In this document: in pieces, positions 27,036-35,563 of the stretch | Position numbering within the stretch: the first letter of the stretch is position 1 | How the letters are laid out: each line of letters opens with the position of its first letter | Source of the DNA: an uncultured Ligilactobacillus sp. | GTDB lineage: Bacteria; Bacillota; Bacilli; Lactobacillales; Lactobacillaceae | DNA: 64,000 bases | Assembly: GCA_944326135.1 (NCBI GenBank) | Contig: CALVCU010000022.1 | Coordinates: forward strand, 1-64,000 | Direction of reading: 5' to 3' | Program-made: the position numbers and the translations under genes | The notes under the pieces: model-generated | The model's input: the letters and a program-made list of their open reading frames with translations, nothing else | Told to the model about the DNA's origin: nothing | The model's database searches: none

Positions 27036-29864
27036 GTGCATTTTTCAGTAAAAAATAATAAACATTTATATTTGAATTATACTTTGACATTTATATTAGT
27101 AGCATTTTTTGTATATGGAACTTATTTTGTAACTGGCCATTCATTAATTTGGTATATTGATGGTGCCAATCAGCATTTACCACTATTAGCTGATTTTCGA
27201 GAAAGTGTATTGGCATTTTTGCACCATCCTTCATTTGATACATGGTCATTTCATTTAGGAGTTGGAAGCGATAAATTTCAAATATTATCCTACTATCTAC
27301 TAGGAGATGTTTTTGCGTATATTTCATTACTCTTTCCTGCTAGTAAAATTATTCTTGCATATGAAATTGCAATTATTTTACGTTTATACTGTGCAGGGTT
27401 AGCTTTTTGTTGGTGTGCAAATCATTTTAATTTTAAGAAAGTATCAATTATATGTGGTTCATTAGTATATTTATTCAATGCATTTTTACTTTACTCAAAT
27501 ATTTCACAACCTTTGTTCTCTCTCCCTTTTATTATTTTTCCAATACTAATTGTCAATCTTGAACGTGTAATCCAAGGTTTTTCAGCTTGGCCATTAATGC
27601 TAACATTCACATGGATGCTTATTAATAACTTTTATTTTGCATATATTTTAGGTTTAGGTGCAGTTATTTATTTAATACTCCGATTAATTTGGAAACAAAA
27701 TGTTACTCCAAAACGTTTACAATTATTCGCCAAACTTGCTTGGGCTACTATTTTAGCTCTATTAAATGCAGCAATTTTATTAATTCCAGAAATAATCGCT
27801 GTTCATGATTCAACACGTGCAGGAAGTAAGTTTGCAAATGGACTAACATTATATCCACTTTATTACTATTTAAATTTACCTGGCCAACTAATCAATGGAG
27901 GCAATCGCGATTTTTATTTCTGGAATGCCTTAGGTTTTGCAAGTATCGCCTTCTTTGGCATTATATATACATTAATGCATTTAAAAAAATATCCAATAAT
28001 TAACTCAAGTTTTATTTTAGGCTTCATTATGCTTTTGATACCAGCCTGTGCAGCATTTTTTAATGGTTTTATGTCTCCTTCTAATCGTTGGACCTTAATG
28101 CTTTGTTTGCCGATTGCTTTAAGTTGTGCAATTTTAGTTGAAAACTTAGATGCTTTATCTTCTAAAACGATTAAAGTTTTTGTTATTGCATGTGGAATAT
28201 ACTTAACATATATTGCTGTTGATTACTTATTTCAAAACAACGAAAAACTATTTGTTCCAGTTGCATTTCTTTTAATTAGCTTGATCGTGATTATTTTGCT
28301 TTATCGTTTCCATCCTGCAAATAATCGTAAAATAATGTTCATAACAATTCTTTTAAACGTAATTTTTAATGCTATTTATTTTGAAGCTCCTTATGATGGC
28401 GGATACGCTAGTGAGATGCTTCCTCAAGGAAGTTATAATAAAATAACTAAAGCTGAATTTGGTAACTTAACTAATAATCTAGATAATGATAATTCATATC
28501 GAACTTCTACTATTAGTCAAAATCAAGTATTAGGAAATGACTATCGTTATCTAAACTGTTGGAATCCAAAAGTTAATGATATTTCTTCATATTATTCTAT
28601 TCAGAATAAGTACCTTGGAAAATTTGCAAATTCAATGCAAAATATTCAATTTGAAGCTAATTATCCCCTACGCCAATTTAATGATCGTAGTATTATCAAT
28701 AACTTTTTAGGAGTAAAATATTTATTTGTTCAAAGTAATCAGCCAAACGCAAAAAAAATACCAGGAAATTATTTTGTAGATGCCGCTGATAGACAAAATA
28801 CATATACAAATAAGCAAATTTTACGATATACAACAGAAAATGCTTTCCCATTAGTATATTTCCAAGATCAAGTATTTACTTCTAAATCATATAGTAAGCT
28901 TTCTCCTACCGAGAAAGAAAGAGCTTTAGCTGATGGCGTTTTAGTCAACGAAAAGACTAACTTGCCTAAAGCAAGTGTAAAAAATCAGGTATTCTCAATA
29001 CCATATAAAATAATCTCTAGTAATGGAAATATTATTAATCCAAACAAATTACAACAACTTGATCCAAATGAATCATATCAAATTGTAATTGATAAAAAGA
29101 ATTTAAATGCAACACAAAAAGCTGCTCTTAAAAATTGTGAATTACATTTAGAATTTGAAAATATTAACTATACCCCATTAAGCTTAATGCAACAGGTTAA
29201 TCTTCAACAAAGTGATTCTGATCATCAACTAAGTAATGGTTTTTTAAATAAGGATGCAGCAGTTAATACTTACAAATTTTGGCGTAAAAATATTTTAAAT
29301 GGAACTCCAAATTCAGGTTTTACTATTCAAACAACAACTAATTTAGGTACAGAAAGTATAAAACAACCTAAGCCGTACATCTTATCATTTTTCAAAACTG
29401 TAAAAAATGGAACAATTAATTTAGGTTACTTTGAAAATCAAATTCCAAGTTCAATCAAATTAAACTTAAAAGAACTTGGAAATTATTCTTTCAAACTAAA
29501 TGTTGTTGCTGAACCTTTAAATCAAAAATATGAGCAACAAGTTAGAAAAATTCAACAGAACAAATTAAAAAATGCTACTTATACTAATTTTGGATTTAAA
29601 GGTACTATTAACGTTTCACATGATGGAATTTTAACTTCTTCAATTCCATATTCAAGCGGTTGGAGTGCAACTGTAGATGGTCATTCAGTTAAAGTATTAC
29701 GTACAAACCAAGCATTTTTAGGAATTAAATTAAAAACTGGTAGCCATAAAATAATTTTCAAATATCAAACACCTGGACTTTTATTGGGAATAATCATATC
29801 TTCATTAGGATTATGTATTAGCATGATTTGTTTTATAATAAGACAAATTAGACTTAATAAGTAA
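27036..29864 (+). CDS. yfhO: YfhO-family membrane glycosyltransferase
   Basis: A 942-residue polytopic GT-C-fold protein: a dozen or so N-terminal membrane helices (to about residue 450), a large extracellular domain, and a last helix near 915-935. The first outer loop carries YIDGANQHLPLLADF, with the acidic residues expected of a GT-C active site. In Bacillus, YfhO transfers the sugar carried on undecaprenyl phosphate by CsbB to LTA. GTG start with GGGAGG upstream. The 75-base gap after the GT2 gene holds no clear terminator, so co-transcription is likely; a weak internal promoter (TAAAAT near 27004) is possible. Confidence 0.88.
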   Translation: MHFSVKNNKHLYLNYTLTFILVAFFVYGTYFVTGHSLIWYIDGANQHLPLLADFRESVLAFLHHPSFDTWSFHLGVGSDKFQILSYYLLGDVFAYISLLFPASKIILAYEIAIILRLYCAGLAFCWCANHFNFKKVSIICGSLVYLFNAFLLYSNISQPLFSLPFIIFPILIVNLERVIQGFSAWPLMLTFTWMLINNFYFAYILGLGAVIYLILRLIWKQNVTPKRLQLFAKLAWATILALLNAAILLIPEIIAVHDSTRAGSKFANGLTLYPLYYYLNLPGQLINGGNRDFYFWNALGFASIAFFGIIYTLMHLKKYPIINSSFILGFIMLLIPACAAFFNGFMSPSNRWTLMLCLPIALSCAILVENLDALSSKTIKVFVIACGIYLTYIAVDYLFQNNEKLFVPVAFLLISLIVIILLYRFHPANNRKIMFITILLNVIFNAIYFEAPYDGGYASEMLPQGSYNKITKAEFGNLTNNLDNDNSYRTSTISQNQVLGNDYRYLNCWNPKVNDISSYYSIQNKYLGKFANSMQNIQFEANYPLRQFNDRSIINNFLGVKYLFVQSNQPNAKKIPGNYFVDAADRQNTYTNKQILRYTTENAFPLVYFQDQVFTSKSYSKLSPTEKERALADGVLVNEKTNLPKASVKNQVFSIPYKIISSNGNIINPNKLQQLDPNESYQIVIDKKNLNATQKAALKNCELHLEFENINYTPLSLMQQVNLQQSDSDHQLSNGFLNKDAAVNTYKFWRKNILNGTPNSGFTIQTTTNLGTESIKQPKPYILSFFKTVKNGTINLGYFENQIPSSIKLNLKELGNYSFKLNVVAEPLNQKYEQQVRKIQQNKLKNATYTNFGFKGTINVSHDGILTSSIPYSSGWSATVDGHSVKVLRTNQAFLGIKLKTGSHKIIFKYQTPGLLLGIIISSLGLCISMICFIIRQIRLNK

Positions 29865-29910
29865 ATAAAAAGAGACTTTGAATTAATCAAAGTCTCTTTT
29901 TATTTACTTA
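29858..29910. terminator. Bidirectional terminator
   Basis: Inverted repeat with 24-base arms and a 5-base loop, overlapping the stop codons of yfhO and of the convergent mnaA. Confidence 0.93.
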
Positions 29911-31043
29911 AATTCATTTGGCTTTTCTGTTGTAAGTCCAAAATAATATTTAATTGCTTCAACAATTCGTTCAGATGCTTTTCCATCACCATATGGATTT
30001 TTAGCATTACTCATTTCATCATAAACCTTTTGATCTTCTAAGAGTAGCTTCATCCATTTCTTTACATCGTCTGGATTTGTGCCAACTAATTTTAATGTAC
30101 CTGCTTCAATTCCTTCTGGACGTTCTGTTGTATCTCTTAGTACTAAAACAGGTTTTCCTAATGCAGGAGCTTCTTCTTGAACGCCACCTGAATCAGTCAT
30201 AATGAAGTTACTTTTTGCTGCTAAATTATGGAAATCTACAACGTCTAATGGAGAAATCAAATGAATTCTTGGGTCATCACCTAATTCTTCATGAGCAGCT
30301 TTTTGAACTGCTGGACTTAAATGCACTGGGTAAATTACTTCCACATTAGGTTCTTCATCTACAATTTGTCGAATTGCTTTAAATACACGGTGCATTGGTT
30401 CACCTTGATTTTCACGTCGATGCATTGTAACCAAAATAACTTTATTATCTGGATTAATTTCATCCAATACGTCATGATGATAACTTTCATGAACAGTTTG
30501 TTTCAAAGCATCAATTGCAGTATTACCAGTAACGAAAATCTTATCTTTAGGATGATTTTCTTTCAATAGATTTTGCTTACTTTGATTTGTTGGAGCAAAA
30601 TATAAATCTGTTAAATCATCAGTCATTTGACGATTCATTTCTTCAGGATATGGAGAATATTTGTTCCAAGTTCTTAATCCCGCTTCAACATGTCCTACAG
30701 CAATTTTTTCATAAAATGCTGCTAAACTAGCTGCAAAAGTTGTAGTTGTATCTCCATGAGTCAAAATCATATCTGGTTTTTCTTTTTGTAAAACTTCACG
30801 TAATTGACTTAAAACTTCTACAGTAATATCTGTTAAAGTTTGCCCACCATGCATAATATTCAAATCATAATCTGGTGTAATTTTAAAGATATCAAGTACT
30901 TGGTCAAGCATCTCACGGTGTTGAGCTGTAACAGTAGTAACAGCCGTAATTTCAGGATGTTTTTGTAATTCAAGTACTAAAGGAGCCATCTTAATTGCTT
31001 CAGGTCGAGTACCAAAAACAGTCATGATCTTGATTTTTTTCAT
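29904..31043 (-). CDS. mnaA: UDP-N-acetylglucosamine 2-epimerase (non-hydrolysing)
   Basis: Interconverts UDP-GlcNAc and UDP-ManNAc, the latter used for wall teichoic acid linkage units or polysaccharides. 379 residues. FGTRPEAIKMAPL at the start, VTAQHREMLDQVL, HGDTTTTFAASLA, GHVEAGLRT, TMHRREN and TDSGGVQEEAP are all typical. The open frame extends to 31058, but AGAAGG lies 5 bases before the ATG at 31043, giving the usual MKKIKIMTVFG start. It would feed cell-wall glycopolymer synthesis together with galU. Confidence 0.95.
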   Translation of the reverse strand: MKKIKIMTVFGTRPEAIKMAPLVLELQKHPEITAVTTVTAQHREMLDQVLDIFKITPDYDLNIMHGGQTLTDITVEVLSQLREVLQKEKPDMILTHGDTTTTFAASLAAFYEKIAVGHVEAGLRTWNKYSPYPEEMNRQMTDDLTDLYFAPTNQSKQNLLKENHPKDKIFVTGNTAIDALKQTVHESYHHDVLDEINPDNKVILVTMHRRENQGEPMHRVFKAIRQIVDEEPNVEVIYPVHLSPAVQKAAHEELGDDPRIHLISPLDVVDFHNLAAKSNFIMTDSGGVQEEAPALGKPVLVLRDTTERPEGIEAGTLKLVGTNPDDVKKWMKLLLEDQKVYDEMSNAKNPYGDGKASERIVEAIKYYFGLTTEKPNEFK

Positions 31044-31132
31044 ATGTACCTTCTCCATTTCATTAAAATTAATTTAATATGCTATGATATATATTAATAT
31101 TAATACATCAATGAAGGGTTTTAAATATAGAT

Positions 31133-32362
31133 ATGGAAGATTTCGATAAAAAATTAAAAAAATATGCCGAATTAATAGTAAGAATTGGAGTAAATGTGCA
31201 AAAGGATCAAACTGTAATCTTATATATAAATATTGAACAACAAAAACTAGCACATTTAATTGTTAAAGAAGCATATCAAGCTGGTGCAGGAAATGTAATA
31301 ATCAAATGGAGTGATACCTTCTCTCAACAAGAATTCTTAAAACATGCAAGCGAAGAAAATTTAAATAATATTCCTAATTTTAAAAAAGAAGAAGCAAAAT
31401 ATATTGCAGAAAATCGTTGTTGTCGTATTTCAGTTCTTTCTGAAGATCCTGATGCATTTAGTTCAATTGATCAAAAAAGAGTTGCTGCATATCAAGCTGC
31501 AAATGGAAAAGCATTAATGCCTGTTCGTAAAGCTACTCAAAATAATGATCTAACATGGACAGTTGTTGGTGCAGCTAGCTTAAAATGGGCAGAAAAGGTT
31601 TTTCCAAATCTTCATGGGCAATCTGCTGTTGATCGTTTATGGGAAGAAATTTTTAAAACATGTCGCTTAGACCAAGACGATCCAATTAACGCATGGCAAA
31701 AGCATGACGCAAACTTACATGCTAAGGAAGATTGGTTAAATCGTGAACAATTTTCTGCTTTACATTATCATTCTTCTATCACTGACTTAACAGTAGGCCT
31801 TCCTGAAAATCATGTATGGGAAGGTGGAAGTAGCTTTGCCGCATCAGGAACTAAATTTGTTGCTAACATGCCAACAGAAGAATGTTTTACTGCACCTGAT
31901 TGTCGAAGAATAGATGGCTATGTTACCTCTACAAAACCTCTTAGTTATGCTGGAACAATAATTGAAGATATGAAATTTACATTTAAAAACGGTAAAGTAA
32001 TAAAAGCTACAGCAAAAAGAGGCCAAAAAGTCCTTGAACACTTGCTAAGCATAGATGAAGGTGCAAAATCATTAGGTGAAGTTTCTTTAGTTCCAGATCC
32101 TTCACCAATTTCTCAGTCAGGAATTACATTCTTTAATACTTTATTTGATGAAAACGCTAGTGATCATCTTGCTTTAGGCGCAGCTTATCCATTTAACATA
32201 AAAAATGGAACAACAATGAGCGATAAAGAATTAAAAGAAAAGGGAATTAATTTTAGTCAAACTCATGTTGATTTTATGATGGGATCACAAGAAATGAATA
32301 TTGATGGAATAAAGAAAGATGGTACAATTATCCCTGTTTTTCGTAATGGCGATTGGGTATAA
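31133..32362 (+). CDS. pepS: M29-family metallo-aminopeptidase (PepS/AmpS)
   Basis: Cytosolic aminopeptidase of the M29 family, 409 residues. Family segments present: YINIEQQKLAHLIVKEAY in the N domain, the metal-site stretch FVANMPTEECFTAPD (Glu ligands), GAAYPFN and SQTHVDFMMGS near the C terminus (His and Asp ligands). The ribosome site is unusually distant (AAGGG about 14 bases before the ATG), so a leader-poor or alternative start is possible, but the N terminus agrees with the family. It probably helps peptide use, together with the permeases of this organism. Confidence 0.92.
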   Translation: MEDFDKKLKKYAELIVRIGVNVQKDQTVILYINIEQQKLAHLIVKEAYQAGAGNVIIKWSDTFSQQEFLKHASEENLNNIPNFKKEEAKYIAENRCCRISVLSEDPDAFSSIDQKRVAAYQAANGKALMPVRKATQNNDLTWTVVGAASLKWAEKVFPNLHGQSAVDRLWEEIFKTCRLDQDDPINAWQKHDANLHAKEDWLNREQFSALHYHSSITDLTVGLPENHVWEGGSSFAASGTKFVANMPTEECFTAPDCRRIDGYVTSTKPLSYAGTIIEDMKFTFKNGKVIKATAKRGQKVLEHLLSIDEGAKSLGEVSLVPDPSPISQSGITFFNTLFDENASDHLALGAAYPFNIKNGTTMSDKELKEKGINFSQTHVDFMMGSQEMNIDGIKKDGTIIPVFRNGDWV

Positions 32363-32365
32363 CTT

Positions 32366-32408
32366 AAAAGGGCCACAGATTAAATAATTAATCTGTGGCC
32401 CTTTTTTT
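32366..32408. terminator. Bidirectional terminator
   Basis: Perfect 18-base arms (starting AAAGGGCCACAG) with a 4-base loop between the convergent pepS and the 99-residue unknown gene. Confidence 0.93.
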
Positions 32409-32706
32409 AAATTACCTCTATCATTCTTTTTATTTTTTCTATAGGCAATGGCATATTAGCTTTCCCAATATTTTCCCTATTAATTTTTAAAATATAATCA
32501 TGTTCCAAATCACTGATTATTTTTAAAATTTCGTTTATCTGTTCAATTTGAAGTCTTTCAAATGATCGACTATTCTTTTTCATATCGTCTTCCAGTGTCT
32601 TAGAAAATACGATTATAATGTAATGATTATTCTTCTCATTTGTTATTTTCCATGTTTTTTCTTTATCTTCTCGATTTTCAATTTTTTTAATACTTGAATC
32701 ACTCAT
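32407..32706 (-). CDS. Unknown 99-residue protein
   Basis: I do not recognise this protein. It is soluble and highly charged, with a predicted strand (NHYIIIVFS), a long helix (about 50-70: LQIEQINEILKIISDLEHD) and a C-terminal KIKRMIEVI. The start is ATG at 32706: GGAGG lies 10 bases upstream, whereas the GTG at 32712 is too close to it. A promoter (32744-32772) and a shared terminator make it a real single-gene unit. Confidence 0.6.
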   Translation of the reverse strand: MSDSSIKKIENREDKEKTWKITNEKNNHYIIIVFSKTLEDDMKKNSRSFERLQIEQINEILKIISDLEHDYILKINRENIGKANMPLPIEKIKRMIEVI

Positions 32707-32743
32707 GAACACTTATCCTCCCAATTGTGTGATTACATTCTAA

Positions 32744-32772
32744 AATATAACTGATTTGACATTATGATTCAA
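32744..32772 (-). promoter_or_regulatory. Promoter of the 99-residue gene
   Basis: On the minus strand, TTGAAT (32767-32772), 17 bases, TATATT (32744-32749), about 40 bases before the start codon. Confidence 0.6.
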
Positions 32773-32818
32773 AGATTTAGTGGTGGTTCATAAGTAATTA
32801 ATTAAAACCACTTATAAT

Positions 32819-32850
32819 AAAAAAGCTATGTTTAGGAACATAGCTTTTTT
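32819..32850 (-). terminator. Terminator of the TetR-ABC-lipoprotein operon
   Basis: Perfect 14-base arms (AAAAAAGCTATGTT) with a 4-base loop, right after the lipoprotein gene. Confidence 0.92.
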
Positions 32851-32852
32851 AT

Positions 32853-33713
32853 TTATTTTGTAATATAAATATACAAATCTGTTTTTGAAAAACCAACTGA
32901 ATATGTTACTCCATGATTTTTAATTGTCTTTGAGGTAGTTTGTGAATTATTTTGACTCTTCGTTTCTTTCTCAAATTCTTCCATCACTTCTTTACCATTT
33001 GCGCCAATAGCTTGGCTAAATGCAACAAATGCTGTTCCAAACTGTTTAGCTTTATCTTTATTTTTCAAGTTTGATGTTGGCACAATTATTGTTGCACTAA
33101 TCAATTGATTTGATTGAATATTTGCTCTTAAAGTAAAAGTTTGATTTTTGATCAAATTAGTGATTCCACTAGCATTCCTCTTTAAACTTATACTATTCGA
33201 TCCACTCTTAGCAATCTTTGTTTGAATCTCTTTGGCCTGTCTTAAAACATCTTGATTCTTAATTACTTCACTTTGATTTTGAGTATCAATATTTTTAGCT
33301 TTTTGCAAAACTTCAAGTTCCGATTGAGATAACTGACTCATTGAAATTGTTTGTTCAAATTTTTCACAAACTTCTTGATAGTTCTTTGATAAAGGCTCTT
33401 GTTTCTTTACTGTAACAACTTTAGTTGTCGTTTGACTACCATGTTTAGCAGTTAATTTTACTTTTTGATTTTTATCTTTTCCCGGAACTTGAAATACAAA
33501 CTCACGATTTTTTATTTGTAATTGATGCTTTTTACCACCATCAATTTGATAAGTTAATGTATTGTTACTATCTGTTTTTCCTTTAACAACAGCCGTCATT
33601 CCATCAACTTGATATTCTTGCTTTGAAGTTTCAATCTTTGTATTTGAGCATCCAGATAAAAATAATATACAACCGCTAGCAATGGCTAAAAGACTTATCG
33701 TTTTTTTACGCAT
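32853..33713 (-). CDS. Lipoprotein of unknown function
   Basis: 286 residues. Lipoprotein signal peptide MRKKTISLLAIASG... with lipobox LSGC (Cys22). The part up to about residue 105 (YQVDGMTAVVKGKTDSNNT ... KVVTVKK) looks like a small beta-sandwich, as in bacterial Ig-like repeats. The rest is mostly helical and polar. The ATG at 33713 follows AGGAG by 8 bases; the GTG three codons earlier directly abuts the ribosome site. It starts 11 bases after the ABC exporter gene, so it belongs to that operon. A role in sensing or binding the exported compound is only a guess. Confidence 0.75.
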   Translation of the reverse strand: MRKKTISLLAIASGCILFLSGCSNTKIETSKQEYQVDGMTAVVKGKTDSNNTLTYQIDGGKKHQLQIKNREFVFQVPGKDKNQKVKLTAKHGSQTTTKVVTVKKQEPLSKNYQEVCEKFEQTISMSQLSQSELEVLQKAKNIDTQNQSEVIKNQDVLRQAKEIQTKIAKSGSNSISLKRNASGITNLIKNQTFTLRANIQSNQLISATIIVPTSNLKNKDKAKQFGTAFVAFSQAIGANGKEVMEEFEKETKSQNNSQTTSKTIKNHGVTYSVGFSKTDLYIYITK

Positions 33714-33724
33714 GTTATCCACTC

Positions 33725-35563
33725 CTAATCCATTGATACATTTCCTTCAAATTGTGAATTATATAGATCAGCATAAAATCCATTTTTCTTTAATAGATTT
33801 GCATGTGTCCCTGTTTCCACAATTGAACCGTGATTCATTACAATAATTTGGTTTGCATCTTGAATTGTTGATAAACGGTGTGCAACAACAAAACTTGTAC
33901 GATTTTCTAGTAGTTTATTCATTGCATGTTGAATTTGTATTTCTGTTCGTGTATCAACACTTGAAGTTGCTTCATCCAAAATTAAAATTTCAGGATTAGC
34001 AACAAATGCACGTGCAATGGTTAATAGCTGTCTTTGCCCTTGTGAAATATTTGAAGCTGATTCATCCAATACAGTTTGATAACCTTGTGGAAGTTGTTCA
34101 ACAAAATCATCAACATGAGCAGCCTTTGCAGCAGCTAAAATTTCTTCATCAGTAGCATCTTCACGTCCATATTTTAGATTTTCCCAAATAGTACCTGAGA
34201 AAAGCCAAGTATCTTGTAACACCATTGCAAAATGTGAACGTAATTCTTCACGTTTCATATCACGTGTATCTTTACCATTCAATCTAATTGAACCGCCCTT
34301 AATATCGTAAAAGCGTTCTAATAAATTAATAATTGTTGTTTTACCAGCACCAGTTGACCCAACAATAGCCGTCATCTCTCCTTTTTTAACAGTTAAGTTA
34401 TAATCTTCCATTAAAATTGGAGCATCATCATATCCAAATTTGACATGTTGAAATTCAATCAATCCCTTTGGATTATCCTCTACTGGTAAGCCTGATGGGT
34501 CATCAGTCATATCTTTTTCATCTAAAACCTGAAAAACACGTTCTGCAGAGGCAATTGTTAATTGAATAGTATTTGCCAAGTTAGCCAATTGAGAAATCGG
34601 TTGTGAAAAACTAGTTGTATATTGTAGCATAGCTTGAACATTACCTAATGAAATTTGACCATGAGTTACTTCCATTCCTCCTACAATTGCAACCGCTACA
34701 TAACTCAAATTACTAATAAAAGCCATGATTGGCATCATAATACCTGAAGCCATTTGTGCTTTCCATGATGCTTGATAAAGTTTTTCATTTTCTTCTTCAA
34801 ATTTTTCAATTGTTTGATTTTCACGATTAAAACTTTTAATCACATTTTGACCAGCATAATTCTCTTCAACTTGATTATTTAGTAAACCTAAATGTTTTTG
34901 TTGTTTTCCAAAATTCTTTTGTGAAGTTGGTGCAATAAAACCAACTGCAATCATACTTAAAGGAACTGTTAAAACAATAATTAATGTTAATTTCCAACTG
35001 ATTGTAAGCATTAACCATAATGTCCCAACAATTTGAACTACAGATGTAACTAATTGCATTAAGCTTTGTTGTAAAGTTGATGAAATATTGTCCATATCAT
35101 TGATAGCACGACTGATAATATCACCATTTGAGTGTGTATCGTAGTAACTAACTGGCACAGTTTTCATTTTATACTTCATTTGCTTTCGCATATTATAAAC
35201 AGTCCGTTGAGACATATAGTTCATAATAATACGTTGAATAAATGTTAAAACTGCAGAACCAATATACATCAATGAAACAATCAATAAAATATGACCAATT
35301 TTTTCAAAATCGATTGGCCAATGTTGCATGGCAATTCCTGCTTTTTCCATCGCGGTACCTTTCATAACACCTTCGAAAATTGCAGTAGTTGCTTCACCTA
35401 AGATTTTTGGTGTATTAATTTGCAAAATTTGAGCTGTAATTGCAACGATCATCACAAGAATAATTGCAAATAGCTGATTCTTCATATACTTTAATAAACG
35501 CCAAGTTGTTCCCCAGAAGTTTTGTGCTTTTTCAACTGGTTTTCCCATTGGTTTTTTATGCAT
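33725..35563 (-). CDS. ABC multidrug-type exporter subunit with canonical ATPase site (LmrD/YfiC type)
   Basis: 612-residue half-transporter: six membrane helices (about 30-330) followed by a nucleotide-binding domain with Walker A GSTGAGKTT, signature NISQGQRQLL, Walker B ILILDEATSSVD (catalytic Glu present) and switch His in VVAHRLST. It overlaps the preceding exporter gene by 8 bases; the two form a heterodimer in which this one carries the functional catalytic Glu. Such pairs (LmrCD, YfiBC, BmrCD) export drugs or other amphipathic compounds. The substrate is not known. Confidence 0.9.
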   Translation of the reverse strand: MHKKPMGKPVEKAQNFWGTTWRLLKYMKNQLFAIILVMIVAITAQILQINTPKILGEATTAIFEGVMKGTAMEKAGIAMQHWPIDFEKIGHILLIVSLMYIGSAVLTFIQRIIMNYMSQRTVYNMRKQMKYKMKTVPVSYYDTHSNGDIISRAINDMDNISSTLQQSLMQLVTSVVQIVGTLWLMLTISWKLTLIIVLTVPLSMIAVGFIAPTSQKNFGKQQKHLGLLNNQVEENYAGQNVIKSFNRENQTIEKFEEENEKLYQASWKAQMASGIMMPIMAFISNLSYVAVAIVGGMEVTHGQISLGNVQAMLQYTTSFSQPISQLANLANTIQLTIASAERVFQVLDEKDMTDDPSGLPVEDNPKGLIEFQHVKFGYDDAPILMEDYNLTVKKGEMTAIVGSTGAGKTTIINLLERFYDIKGGSIRLNGKDTRDMKREELRSHFAMVLQDTWLFSGTIWENLKYGREDATDEEILAAAKAAHVDDFVEQLPQGYQTVLDESASNISQGQRQLLTIARAFVANPEILILDEATSSVDTRTEIQIQHAMNKLLENRTSFVVAHRLSTIQDANQIIVMNHGSIVETGTHANLLKKNGFYADLYNSQFEGNVSMD

